The notes under the pieces were generated by a model, which ran no database searches, was not told the origin of the DNA, and saw only the letters and a program-made list of their open reading frames with translations. DNA of 64,000 nt from Theocolax elegans (taxonomy: Eukaryota; Arthropoda; Insecta; Hymenoptera; Cerocephalidae): assembly GCA_026168455.1 (NCBI GenBank), contig CM047427.1, positions 38,816,905 through 38,880,904 of the forward strand, in the 5' to 3' direction. Shown piece after piece: positions 1 to 10,490 of this stretch; position 1 is the stretch's first letter, and every line of letters starts with the position of its first letter. A program made the translations under genes and the position numbers.

Positions 1-209
1 ATAGGATTTATTAATAATTCTCTAGTTACCTGGACTATTGGATTGTAGTTGATTTTAAATCCATTTTTGTTATTAAAAGCTTTTTTCCTTACACTGAGTG
101 CAAAATACTACTTGCTTTCCCTATTTACGGGGAGCAATATTACACTTTTCACTTCTTATGTAAAATGTATCTAGCGCTTAGTGAAATAAATTCAGAACAA
201 AACAAATGT

Positions 210-449
210 GGACGCGTGTGTGAGAGTTAATGCGGGTATATATGAGCTTGTTTGTGCGTTCCCAATATTTATTTGTAAGTGTTTTTGTGTGCGTATGTAT
301 GTGCGAGTGCGTAAATGTGTATTTGACTATGCGAATGTGTGTGTGAATTTGGGACTATGTGTGTGAATGTGCGTGCGAGTGGGTAAACGTGTGTGTGTGA
401 GTGTGTGCGTGTGTGTGTGTGTTAATGTAAGTGTGTGTGTGTGTGTTGG
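210..449. repeat. Degenerate (GT)n microsatellite, target of element A
   Basis: A stretch rich in GT, GTGC and GTAT units that becomes a clean GT run at 431-445. It ends directly at the T-run (450-458) that is the poly(A) tail of minus-strand retrotransposon A. The same GT-to-T-run arrangement is seen at elements B, C and E, so this looks like the preferred insertion target and not a chance neighbour. Bases 1-209 hold no gene that I can recognise. Confidence 0.85.
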
Positions 450-1147
450 TTTTTTTTTGAGGAGACGGTAAAAATGCTCTTTATGCACGTAGTATGAGAC
501 TCGGTCAGCGTGACTCATACCCACTAAAAAACCACCCTCCCTTTGGTCTTGGCAGGGCTCCTCACGACTGATCTTTCCCCCCTCGGAAACCGCCGTGAGG
601 CATTACTTCGAGAGGGGCAGTCATGCCACGTTTGGTCCTTCGTGATCGGCAATAATATCATAGTCTCGTGCATGTGGGGCGGCTGCGAGTGACGCCCCTT
701 GTACGCTCTTCTTCTTTTCTGATATGGTTCAGCCGCCCCACAATGGATGCAGCTAAGGTCACTACGGCATCCCAACCTTCTCGCGAACCAAGAAGGCACA
801 TCCCGATACCCTCTGGTGTACCCTTCCAAAAGGTTTGGAAAACATCCTTTTCTTCCGCGAATCGAAGACATCAGGACAAGATATGCTCCACGTCTTCGTC
901 GACACCAGGGCAGGTCGGGCACTCCGCACTCTCGTATATACGGATGCGGTGCAGGTAACTGCGAAGACACACAAGCCCGGTAAGCACCTGGATCAGGTGG
1001 AAGGTGACGAATCAAAGCCACCCTTAGTGCGGCTATTCTGTAGGCTCGCCGACAGGAGGCACCGTAGCTTAGGTTACTTCTTAGGGCATCCGCCCAAATC
1101 GGGGCTCCATATAAAATTACCGTGCTTACCACTGTCGCTAAGAGAGC

Positions 1148-2257
1148 TCAACGTGGCTGCTTTGGCCCTCCGCTATTGGGGATTATGCTCGACAAAACTG
1201 CAGCCACTCCAGTGGCTTTCGACCCTGCATTCAGTAGGTGTTCCTTGAATTTTAGCCGCGCATCCAAGATGACTCCTAGGTATTTCACCGTGTCCGCCGA
1301 TCTTATACGTTTACCATTTACAGTAAAGGTGGCGTACTTCGTTTGCTTCGTTCTGGAGATAAGTATCGCCTCGGTTTTTTTGGCCGCCAGACACAACCCA
1401 TGGGTGCTCAACCACGCAGCCACTACCGCAATAGAGACATCTCCGAGATATTCTATATCATCGATGCTCCTTGCATCGATGACCAAATCCACATCGTCCG
1501 CAAAAGCCACCATCGACACGCCATGTGGAACCTGCTGCCTAAGCAGTCCGTCGTAAATGACGTTCCAAAGAAGAGGTCCCAAGACCGAACCCTGCGGCAC
1601 GCCTCCGGTGATATTATAAGAGTGCGCGCCATCCTCGGTGTCATAGAGGAGGCTCCGTTCTGTGAGGTAGCTCGAGATGACTTTGGGTAGATAGAGCGGC
1701 ACCTTTAATTGTTCCAAGGACAACATAATGTTGTCCCATCGAGCCGAGTTGAAGGCATTGCGGATATCCAGTGCGATGATAGCACACAAGCGCCTAGAAT
1801 TCCTAGTACCGCCGATGGCATTGGTGGCCAGCTCGACAACTAGACTTATAGCGTCAATAGTTGAGCGCCCTTTCCAAAAACCGAACTGATTGTCGGTAAG
1901 ATCGCCTGCCTGTGCAGTGGCAGCTTGTAGCCTGGCACAAATGACCCGTTCGAATAGCTTCCCAGCTATATCCAACAAACAGAGTGGCCAGTACGAGGAA
2001 GGGTTCTCCGGTGGTCGGCTCCCCTTTGGGAGAAGCACCAGCCTCTGTACCTTCCACTTTGCTGGGAAGCATCCTAATTGAAAACATGCACTAAATGTGT
2101 CCGCAAAAATTTGTGGCACATTCAGCGCAGCGGTCTTAGTGGCCAGACGAGGTATTCCATTCGGCCCTGGACCTTTACGGTTGAATATTCTCCTTGCAGC
2201 CATTTTCAGCTCGGTTATGCTAATGTCTGGCGGCGCGACTGCACTGTCGGTCCCCAC
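1148..2257 (-). pseudogene. Element A ORF2, reverse transcriptase part
   Basis: An open stretch of 369 residues encoding most of an R1-clade reverse transcriptase. Visible blocks in order are KGPGPNGIP (fingers, about residue 28), LLPKGSRPPENPSSYWPLCLL (motif 2 region), DNQFGFWKGRSTIDA, ALDIRNAFNSARW (motif A with its catalytic Asp), GGVPQGSVLGPLLWN (motif B) and MVAFADDVDLV (catalytic FADD, about residue 245), then the thumb motif TVKYLGVILD. It reverse-transcribes the element RNA at a nicked target. The open frame starts mid-protein: endonuclease pieces lie upstream in other frames (2450-3048) with an apparent deletion, and the C-terminal zinc-finger part (524-1132) is out of frame. The RT core looks intact, but the gene as a whole is broken. 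Confidence 0.8.
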
Positions 2258-2449
2258 TAGGCCTGTCCGGCTGCCCGTTCCTGATGTTGTGGGAATAGGT
2301 GGCGCACCGCTCTGTCAAGATAATGTGGACACGATGGCATTGAGGCGCCCCTGGGTTTGATCTTATTCATCACCATTTTGCAGGGCTTACCCTAGGGATC
2401 GCAGTTCACTTCTTCGCAAAATTCGCGACAGCACTTGCGTTTAGCCGCT

Positions 2450-3048
2450 TTAATGGCAGCCCTGAGCTCTTTCCGTTTTTTCTCGTAGGCCCCGGGTAGT
2501 TCTTGGTACCGCGGCTGGTTCCGAGCTCTCTGGTGCAGTCGCCGAGTTCATTAGCTCGTTCTTCCGGTGTTCCCTTGAATTGACGAGTGCTTGATGATCG
2601 CTCCCCGTGTAGCGATCACTAACTTTCCAGGTAAACCCTCTCTTCATTAGTCTGGGATCGATGAAGGTTAGGTCTACTATAGACGACCTCCTCGCCATGG
2701 TAAAAGTGGGAGTCGTTCCAGTGTTAGCAATCTTCAACTCCAATATCGCAAAGGCCTCCAGGAGTGTACGACCACGAGTGTTCGTTTTCGTACTGTCCCT
2801 TTCTGTCGTCCAGGCATTAAAATTCCCTCAGATGACTATTGGCAATCGGGAGGACCGTGCACTAGTAACGATGGCATCAAGGGATCCCAGAATCCGTCGA
2901 TGTTATCACTGGGTGGGAGGTAGCAACTGTATATTCGCATATCCGCCACCTCCACCCACGTAAAATCGGGGAAGGGAGCGGCCATTTTTCCGGATACATG
3001 CATGTTTCCACATACCCAGATGGTCGCTCTTCCAGTGGCATCACTCAC
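2450..3048 (-). pseudogene. Element A ORF2, endonuclease remnants
   Basis: Two short open segments in different frames match the endonuclease region of B, C and D. At 2836-3048 the protein has the WVEVADMRIYSCYLPPSDN block. At 2450-2743 it has LKIANTGTTPTFT, SSIVDLTFIDPRL and the SDHQALV motif, which in AP-type endonucleases holds the catalytic Asp-His pair. The GGDFNAW block seen in the sister copies is missing between them, so the domain has lost its centre. Nicking activity is not expected from this copy. Confidence 0.65.
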
Positions 3049-3150
3049 CCATTTCGATTCACTGAGATCCCTGTACTCCTTGCTGACGATAACAATGTCG
3101 GCCTGCTATTCTCTGACCAACTGTGGCAGCAGAGGTTGATTTGTAGCACC

Positions 3151-4647
3151 CTAACCATTTCTGTCAGATGCTTCAACCCTAGGCGCAACTATGTTCTTAT
3201 CCGCCGCGCAATCCACTGCTTTGTGGCCCTCTTGGCCGCAACGAAAACACTGCGATGATTGGTCGACTGCGCTTTTGCAAGCCTTTACAAAGCGACCGAC
3301 CTCGTGGCATCGGTAACAACGCGTGATCGGCTCGCGGAGCCGAACCCTGCAGTTGACCGAGCCTATCCGAAGCTCCGCATTCTGTAGCAGCTTTTTTGCT
3401 GCCGATGTGGGAAGAAGGACACTGGTCATCTGAGTGCCTCCATATGACCTTCTAAGCTTTATGTTCCCAGAAGGTACCATATTTGGACCGATCACCGCAG
3501 AGATTGCCTCTGCCACTTTCTCCGCCGTCGTGGCCTAGTCCATGTCCTTTATAGTAATAAACTCTTTGTGGGTCAGCATCTGGACCTCTGCTAACCCACG
3601 TAATGTGGACAAGACCGCTCCCTTGAGATCTGGAGTTCCTACGCCAGGTCTTCGAAGCTCAATGAGCAGATCTTGTCCTCTGGTACGCCGGATACGGGAG
3701 ACTCTTTCTCCCAGCGGCTTGAGATTTGGCGCGGCCCGTATTTGCCGAAGGATGTCGGCATAGGCTCGCCCTCCTGACACTTTGACCTGAATGGCGTCGG
3801 GACGAGCTGGTTTTACGACCGCTTTAGGTTTTTTGGACACCTTTGGCGGTCCACTGACATCCTTGGCTTGCTTCAGCTGCGTATTCTGCTGAGCCTCTTT
3901 CTTTTTGCCCTTGCTTACTACAGTAGCACAGTCAGGGACCTTTGAATGGTTCCCACCGGTCTTAGGAACGGATGTCGAAGCATCCGCTGGCCCATTCCTG
4001 CTAGTGGGCTGCTTCGACCCCTTCTTCCTTTTCTCCGGAGGATGCTGAGGTAGTGAGGGCCTTTCCCTCTCCACCGGCCTCCTTTGACGCTCTTCAGCGC
4101 GGAAGATGGGCGACGTTTGGCACATTCCATCCTTACGCGCATCTGCCATTTTAATTCTTGGCGGTGTCGAGCACACAGCACTGCTCACCCGCGCGTATTC
4201 ATTAAGAGCCCTGCATGTTGCTCTCGCCATAGTCTTCAGCTCTTTGTGGATGTTGTTCTTATTCAGAGCAAACTCCACCAGGGTGTCTATTTTCTCACGC
4301 GGACGGAGGAAAGCTCTGTCAGCGTCACTCGACATCCCAGTCGAGGGCAGGTCACACGTAGCATTTGATGCTATTATGGCCGAGTGACCAACCTCCGCAG
4401 CACTTACCATTTTAACGGTGTGAGTTTGGTCGCCCCCAAAATCCGTGGGACCAGCACTGATCACCGGGGTTTTCACCCGATCGGAATCAGTAGCGGGATT
4501 TGACAGGACTGCCGTGCACGCTTGGGGTAGTGTTGTCTTAAGCTCACTATCCATAAGTGGTTTACTTTCAGGGTGCCTTCCCCCTATGTGGTTTTGGTTC
4601 GTCCCGAATATTTGATTTTTTCGGTACCATCCATATCTGGAAAACAT
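3151..4647 (-). pseudogene. Element A ORF1, gag-like protein with CCHC knuckles, frameshifted
   Basis: Two open segments, 3535-4647 (370 residues) and 3151-3516 (121 residues), together cover an R1-type ORF1. The first has a charged, lysine-rich middle (KKRKKGSKQ) and the conserved VSRIRRTRGQDLLIELRRPG block. The second holds two zinc knuckles, CYRCHEVGRFVKAC (third ligand changed from His to Arg at GRF, so probably impaired) and CFRCGQEGHKAVDC (intact CCHC). In R1-clade elements this protein binds element RNA. The two segments are separated by a stop/frameshift near 3520-3540, where the D copy reads through. The N-terminus also carries a frame change relative to D: D begins MVPKKSN, whereas here the open start reads in another phase first. 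Confidence 0.7.
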
Positions 4648-4704
4648 TCACCTATCCACCACCTGGGGACGCGCCACGATGCGGGACCAGCAAACCCGGC
4701 ACGG

Positions 4705-4727
4705 GTGTGTGTGTGTGTGTGTGTTTG
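4705..4727. repeat. (GT)n tract between elements A and B
   Basis: About 23 bp of GT lying between the 5' end of A and the poly(T) of B (4728-4735). Both elements are in the same orientation, so this short tract is what remains of one microsatellite hit twice. Confidence 0.85.
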
Positions 4728-4920
4728 TTTTTTTTCCGAAGAGGTGGAGAAATGCTTAATGCACCATGACTAGAGCCATGCGACACTCCACGTGTGTGGG
4801 ACTCTCCTACCGAAGGATGTCGACAGGCATACCCACTAAAACTCCACCTCTTTTCTTACCTTTATTCCCCCGCAGGAGCCGTCGCAAGGCATTACTTCGC
4901 GGCGGGAGGCAACGGCTAGA

Positions 4921-5523
4921 TTAGCCCACTAATGTTGCTATCGCAACTCTTCTCTCCTCTTCTCTTCTGATGAGACCCAGCCTGTCCACTACGGACGTAC
5001 AGTGGGTCACTACCGCGTTCCATCCCTCCTGGGAGCCAAGCAGGCACGCCCCGATGCCCTCAGGGGTGAGGGGACCGCTCCAAGTGATTTGAAATTGGTC
5101 CCGTTCCTCCCTGAAACGAGGACACCGTAGGAGGACGTGTTCCACGTCTTCGTCCACCCCTGGACAAGCCGGGCACTCTGCGCTGCCGTAGACCCCTATA
5201 CGAAATAGGTAGCTACGGAAGCATCCGTGCCCGGTCAACACCTGGGTAAGCTGGAAACTGACGAAGCCGTGTTTCCTGCTCGCCCACTCCCGGATCCGCG
5301 GGATGATGCGGTAGGTCCAGCGGCCGTCCCTGGTTGAGTCCCATCTCCGCTGCCACTCCTCTACGGTCCGCAATGACCATCGGTTGTGGCAGCGGTTCTC
5401 TTCTAGACGTCTCCCACCTTCACGGTGTCTTTCAGCTCTCTCGGCTGCCAGGAGGTCGAAGGGGGCGGTCCCCGCGACCACCGAGAGCGCAATGTCAGAT
5501 ACGGTTCGGTACGCCCGGGCCAC
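4921..5523 (-). pseudogene. Element B ORF2, C-terminal zinc-finger region (first copy)
   Basis: An open stretch of 200 residues corresponding to the C-terminus of an R1-clade ORF2 protein. It has the typical WQRRWDSTRDGRWTYRIIP block, an LTGHGCFRSYLFRIG block and a CCHC-like finger, CPAC followed by HVLLRCPRF (about residues 138-157). This region is thought to help ORF2 protein bind RNA or target DNA in R1-clade elements. Upstream (in element order) it should join the RT thumb, but at about 5540-5555 the sequence jumps to the EIEYLG part of the palm, so roughly 300 bp of thumb coding sequence is missing. The same jump occurs in the duplicated copy at about 6730. Elements C and D lack this finger altogether. 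Confidence 0.7.
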
Positions 5524-7511
5524 CCTTAGCGCAGCTATCCTGCAGGCTCTCCGAGATATTCGATATCTTCGACACTCTTTGCGTCGTCCGCAAAAGCCAC
5601 CATCGAGACACCCTCCGGAAGTTGCTGCCTAAGCAGGCCATCATAGACAGCGTTCCAGAGTAGGGGCCCAATGACCGAACCCTGCGGCACGCCTTCCGTG
5701 ATGTTGTGGGAGTGCACACCGCCGTCGGTGTCGTAGAGCAGAGTACGGTCAGTCAGGTAACTCGAGGTGACCTCCCTGAGATAGAGTGGCACTCAGAAGT
5801 GCTGCTGGGACAGCAACATGTCGTCCCATCTGGCAGAGTTGAAGGCATTCCGGATGTCCAAGGTGATGATGGCACACATCCGCCTTGCACTCCGACCAGC
5901 ATTGATGGCGTTTGTGGCTATACCAACAACTCTGCCTACAGCGTCCATGGTCGATCGACCCTTTCGGAAGCCGAAACTGGTTGTCGGAGAGGTCTCCGGC
6001 CCGACCGATGGCCGCTGCGAGCCTGGCGCAGATCACTCGCTCCAGGAGCTTCCCGACTATATCCAGTAGACAGAGCGGGCGGTAAGATGATGGCTCCTCC
6101 GGGGGTTTGTTTCCCTTCGGTAGGAGTACCAGCCTCTGCGTCTTCCACTGGGCCGGGAAGCAACCTTCTCTTAGGCATGCGTTGAATGCATCCAGGAACA
6201 AGCCCGGAGCACTCATCGCCGCTGTCTTGACGGCCAGGCCAGGTATTCCGTCAGGCCCTGGAGCTTTACGTACGGAAATACCTTTAGCGGCCATCCTCAG
6301 TTCGGCTTCACTAATGTCTGGCGATCGTCTGCAGTCTTCGTCCACCCCTGGACAAGCCGGGCACTCTGCGCTGCCGTAGACCCCTATACGAAATAGGTAG
6401 CTACGGAAGCATCCGTGCCCGGTCAACACCTGGGTAAGCTGGAAACTGACGAAGCCGTGTTTCCTGCTCGCCCACTCCCGGATCCGCGGGATGATGCGGT
6501 AGGTCCAGCGGCCGTCCCTGGTTGAGTCCCATCTCCGCTGCCACTCCTCTACGGTCCGCAATGACCATCGGTTGTGGCAGCGGTTCTCTTCTAGACGTCT
6601 CCCACCTTCACGGTGTCTTTCAGCTCTCTCGGCTGCCAGGAGGTCGAAGGGGGCGGTCCCCGCGACCACCGAGAGCGCAATGTCAGATACGGTTCGGTAC
6701 GCCCGGGCCACCCTTAGCGCAGCTATCCTGCAGGCTCTCCGAGATATTCGATATCTTCGACACTCTTTGCGTCGTCCGCAAAAGCCACCATCGAGACACC
6801 CTCCGGAAGTTGCTGCCTAAGCAGGCCATCATAGACAGCGTTCCAGAGTAGGGGCCCAATGACCGAACCCTGCGGCACGCCTTCCGTGATGTTGTGGGAG
6901 TGCACACCGCCGTCGGTGTCGTAGAGCAGAGTACGGTCAGTCAGGTAACTCGAGGTGACCTCCCTGAGATAGAGTGGCACTCAGAAGTGCTGCTGGGACA
7001 GCAACATGTCGTCCCATCTGGCAGAGTTGAAGGCATTCCGGATGTCCAAGGTGATGATGGCACACATCCGCCTTGCACTCCGACCAGCATTGATGGCGTT
7101 TGTGGCTATACCAACAACTCTGCCTACAGCGTCCATGGTCGATCGACCCTTTCGGAAGCCGAACTGGTTGTCGGAGAGGTCTCCGGCCCGACCGATGGCC
7201 GCTGCGAGCCTGGCGCAGATCACTCGCTCCAGGAGCTTCCCGACTATATCCAGTAGACAGAGCGGGCGGTAAGATGATGGCTCCTCCGGGGGTTTGTTTC
7301 CTTTCGGTAGGAGTACCAGCCTCTGCGTCTTCCACTGGGCCGGGAAGCAACCTTCTCTTAGGCATGCGTTGAATGCATCCAGGAACAAGCCCGGAGCACT
7401 CATCGCCGCTGTCTTGACGGCCAGGCCAGGTATTCCGTCAGGCCCTGGAGCTTTACGTACGGAAATACCTTTAGCGGCCATCCTCAGTTCGGCTTCACTA
7501 ATGTCTGGCGA
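5145..7511. repeat. 1188-bp direct tandem duplication inside element B
   Basis: The block beginning CGTCTTCGTCCACC near 5145 recurs with an offset of 1188 bp from about 6333. Long stretches are identical, and the few differences include a one-base length change near 5966 versus 7154. Each unit spans the zinc-finger region, the thumb deletion and the RT palm and fingers. The join at about 6325-6333 (GATCGTCTGCAGTCTTCG) links mid-RT to the finger region and is not found in other copies. Confidence 0.85.
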
Positions 7512-8729
7512 TTCGGCTGCACCAATGGTGGCCATCAGGCCCGTCTCTGCTGCCCTTTTCCGATGTTCTGGAAACAGGTGGCGGGCTACACCGTCCAGAA
7601 AAACTGGATAGGTGGGTGCAACAGCGCCCCTGGGGTTGATCTTATTCATAACCGTTTTATACGGTCTGCCCCAGGGGTCGTGGTCCACCTCCTCACAGAG
7701 CTCCCGCCAACACCTTCTCTTGGCAGTCTTGATGGCCACCTTGAGATCCCTCCGCTTTTGTTCGTATTCTGCGGAACGATCTTGGAACCGCGGTGTTCCC
7801 CTCGCTCTTTGGTGCAGCCTTCTGGCACGCAGGCACTCACGTCTCTTTTCTGCGATGTCCTCACTCCACCAGATTATCGGTGGGCGGCCGCGAGGGTTAA
7901 ACTTCACGGCCATAGAGGCATCGCAAGCCGCTGTTAGGGCATTCGTGAGGCCTCGTGCTTTTTCTTCGGCGGTTCCCTCCACTTTTTCCCCCTCAAGGGA
8001 GCAGAGGAACGTCTCACGATCAAACGTGGCTGGTGCCCATCTCTCTCTTGCTCCTCTTCCTGCTCTCTTTGTCCTCCCGCTGGTCAGCTGGAGCTGGTAC
8101 ACGAGTGCTTGGTGGTCACTACCCGTGTAACGATCGCTAACTTTCCAGCCGAGTCCCCCTCCCCCCATCAATCTTGGATCGACGAAGGTGAGGTCGACTA
8201 TGGACGACTTGCCGGCTTTGGTGAAAGTCGGGGTTGTCCCTGTGTTAGCGATCTCCAGCCCTAGTAGAGCGAACGCCTCGAGAAGTGCGCGACCACGCGC
8301 GTTGGTCTTGGCGCTGCCCCAGTCCGTCGCCCAAGCATTGAAGTCTCCACCGATTGCGACCGGCAGCCGTGAGGACCGAGCACTGGTGACGACTGCATCC
8401 AGAGATCTCGCAAAGTCCTCGGTGGAATCGCTGGGCGGGAAGTAGTAGCTGTACATGCGTACCCCCGCCACCTCCACCCAGGTGAAGCTGGGAAGGGGAG
8501 CGACCATCTTTCTGGAGATGTGTATATTTCCACATACCCAGATGGCCGCCTTGCCCGTGGCATCCCTTACCCAGTTCGACTTCTCGAGATCCCGGAACTC
8601 CTCGCTGATGATCGCTACGTCCGCTCTCTCCTCTCTGACCAGCTGGGACAGCAGGTCCTGGGCCACAGCGCAGTGGTTGAGGTTTATTTGGAGCATCTGA
8701 ATCATTTTTGATGTGTGCTCCTTCCTCAT
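6981..8729 (-). pseudogene. Element B ORF2: endonuclease and N-terminal half of reverse transcriptase
   Basis: An open frame of 582 residues and the longest endonuclease-containing frame in the window. It starts MRKEHTSKMIQMLQINLNH, overlapping the end of ORF1 in another frame. Endonuclease motifs are visible in order: QINLNHC with VAIISEEF (N-terminal active-site strands), AIGGDFNAWATDWG (about residue 125) and SDHQALVYQL (about residue 205). RT motifs follow: KAPGPDGIPG (about 430), LVLLPKGNKPPEEPSSYRPL, NQFGFRKGRSTMDAV and TLDIRNAFNSARW. The frame then stops at a TGA where C and D read a Gln codon (about 6981), so the FADD block is cut off. The endonuclease nicks target DNA and the RT copies RNA onto the nick. 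This copy lacks an active palm and is inactive. Confidence 0.8.
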
Positions 8730-9244
8730 GCGAGGTCATGGCTTTGGCCTCGCAGTCTACTGCTTTGTGGCTCTCTTGGCCGCACCGATAGCATTGCGCT
8801 GACCGGTCGACTGCGCTCTTGCACTCCCTCGCGATGTGTCCCGATTCGTGGCATCGGTAATAGCGCGAGGATACCTCTCGCAGTCGAACTCTGCAATTGA
8901 CCCATCCGATCCGAAGCTTCCCGTCTTGCAGCAGTTTTTTGGCAGCTACTGCCGGAAGCTGCATGGTCGCAGCTGGGGTGCCACTGTAGGACCCCCTGGT
9001 TTTAATATTATCCGGGTATACCACATTTGGCCCGATCTTTGCCGCAATCGCTGCGACCACCTCCGTTGTTGTCGTGGACTCGTCCATGTCCCTGATGGTG
9101 ATAGACACTTTGTGAGTCAGCAGCTGGACCTCTGCTGACCCACTCAGGGTGGACGAGACCACTGTCCTCAGCTCCGCCGTTTCCGTTCCGGGTCGCCCCA
9201 GTTCGAGGAGGAGCTCCCCAGCCCTGGTGCGCCTGATACGCGTG
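8727..9244 (-). pseudogene. Element B ORF1, C-terminal part only
   Basis: The region encodes the end of ORF1 as in D: TRAGELLLELGRPGTETAELR, LTHKVSITIRDMDESTTTTEV, and two CCHC knuckles, CHESGHIAREC and CYRCGQESHKAVDC (the second has Gly changed to Ser). One frame runs past the start of ORF2 and far into the endonuclease antiphase (8245-9345), but only about 8730-9244 is real ORF1. The rest is frame shadow, and the N-terminal residues of that frame come from the neighbouring CR1-like element. Confidence 0.65.
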
Positions 9245-10217
9245 TTCTTGGCCCGATTCTTTTTTCTATTTTCATAAACGATCTGCCAAAAATACTTACA
9301 CATAGCAATTATATGCTGTTTGCCGATGATGCCCAGGTCTACCATTTGTTTTTTCCTGCGGAATTTGAAATGGGAGTGCAGCGTATTACACAGGATGCAA
9401 ATGCAATAGCCCTATGGGCTCACAAAAACGGACTTAAGTTAAATGTTAAAAAGACGAATGTTATGATTCTGGGTAGTCAGGCTTTTTAATCGTGCATCGA
9501 TTTGAACACTGCCCCTAAGGTTAAATTGGAAACGGACTTCTTGGAGTATGAATGTGAGGTTAAGTCGCTCGGTATCACGATTACTCCATCTCTTGATTGG
9601 GCAAGGCAAGTGTCATCTATTTCGAGTCGTGTGCATGGTGTTTTGCACTCATTACGTTACTATAGAAAAACCTTATCACGTGGTCTCAGAAAAAGACTGG
9701 TAGAGGCACTTGTCTTTCCTCATTTTGATTATGCGTGTGCGGTCTACAACGATGTTGACCAGACCAGAAATCTAAAGTTGCAAAGACTATTGAATGCTTG
9801 TGTACGGTTCGTGTGGGGGACATACCGAGGAGAGAGCACGTCACTCCGTATAGGTTAGGTCTCAGGTGGTTATCAGTCGAGTTCAGGCGCTCATACATCA
9901 TCGGTTCACTTGCTTTTAGTATCATCTCTCACAACTCTCCTAGTTACCTGGCAAACCATTTCATCAAATTAAATACCTCGCAACATAATCACCGCACTTC
10001 CACTCGTCAACCAACAAAATCATTAAATTACCTCCCTCCTCGTACGGAGGCTTTAAATAAATCATTCATCATCATCACCTCATCCAAGATCATCAATGAA
10101 CTCACTCCACATACATTGAGAAATCATCCATCGCCAAATTCAAAGACTCGTTATTTCACTATTTGTTTGGACTCGACCAAACTGCCTGCGACACCAGGAT
10201 GCAATATGAGGGGATAA
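9245..10217 (+). pseudogene. CR1/L2-like reverse transcriptase, C-terminal half
   Basis: Reading begins LGPILFSIFINDLP (end of motif B) and runs through YMLFADDAQVYHLF (catalytic FADD), GLKLNVKKTNVMILGSQ, VKSLGITITPSLDWA and LVFPHFDYACAVYNDV, which are standard palm and thumb blocks of CR1/L2/jockey-type RTs. An in-frame TAA at 9487-9489 interrupts the frame, and a frameshift near 9830 moves the C-terminal tail (RLGLRWLSVEFRR, with LPPRTEALNKSFI) into a second frame ending at 10217. No endonuclease is present because the 5' part is absent. Confidence 0.7.
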
Positions 10218-10490
10218 CCCAACCGCTTATCCCTCACCTCGAATAGATTACTTAGCTATTGTAGTATTATGTTTATTATTTTACCCTATTATTATTATTG
10301 TTAAATTATTTATTATATTTTAATCGACTTTTTATAGCTCATTTGATTTCATTATTGTTATTATAGTTGTATATATTATTATGTTATTTTATTTATTGTT
10401 AAAATTTCTATTTTGGAAATTGTATTTTTGTAAATGAGTGCCAACGGGGTTTAATCCCAAAGGCCAAATAAAACTATTCAATCAATCTCT
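9245..10490 (+). mobile_element. CR1/L2-like non-LTR retrotransposon, 5' truncated 3' end
   Basis: A plus-strand fragment starting abruptly inside the RT palm and ending in a typical CR1/L2-type tail: a small stem-loop (GGGG-TTTAA-TCCC, about 10446-10458), then AAAGGCCAAATAAA and short TCAA repeats (to about 10490). It abuts element B directly at about 9244 with no visible target duplication on that side, so the junction is either an insertion boundary or a rearrangement. The clade call rests on the tail structure and RT style. Confidence 0.65.

Larger units (their letters stand above)
450..4705 (-). mobile_element. Element A: R1-clade non-LTR retrotransposon, Waldo-like, full span but decayed
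   Basis: A minus-strand element of about 4.26 kb. Its 3' end is the T-run at 450-458 and its 5' end is a GC-rich block stopping at GCACGGG (4699-4705), the same terminal block found at the 5' ends of D and E. In element order it holds a very short 5' UTR, ORF1 with zinc knuckles, remnants of an AP-type endonuclease, a long reverse transcriptase and a 3' UTR. (GT)n lies on both sides, as known for the Waldo group of the R1 clade, which inserts into ACAY-type microsatellites. Family assignment is by protein motifs and target, not by a database search. Frameshifts in ORF1 and the endonuclease make it a dead copy. It is clearly diverged from B, C and D in protein sequence and 3' UTR, so it is a separate subfamily, closest here to E. 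Confidence 0.8.
4728..9244 (-). mobile_element. Element B: R1-clade Waldo-like element, 5' truncated, with internal tandem duplication
   Basis: A minus-strand element starting at a T-run (4728-4735) in (GT)n. The 3' UTR, from CCGAAGAGGTGGAGAAATGC onward, is shared with C. It carries a C-terminal zinc-finger segment, a reverse transcriptase region interrupted by a 1188-bp direct duplication, an open endonuclease plus N-terminal RT frame (6981-8729), and the end of ORF1 (to about 9244). There the match to D stops and a plus-strand CR1-like sequence begins abruptly. Full-length relatives would continue for about 1 kb of ORF1, so the copy is 5' truncated or broken by rearrangement. Confidence 0.8.

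Noticed and set aside
327..524. Open frame on the minus strand encoding Thr-His repeats
   Set aside because: It is only the translation of the (GT)n microsatellite; no independent coding evidence.
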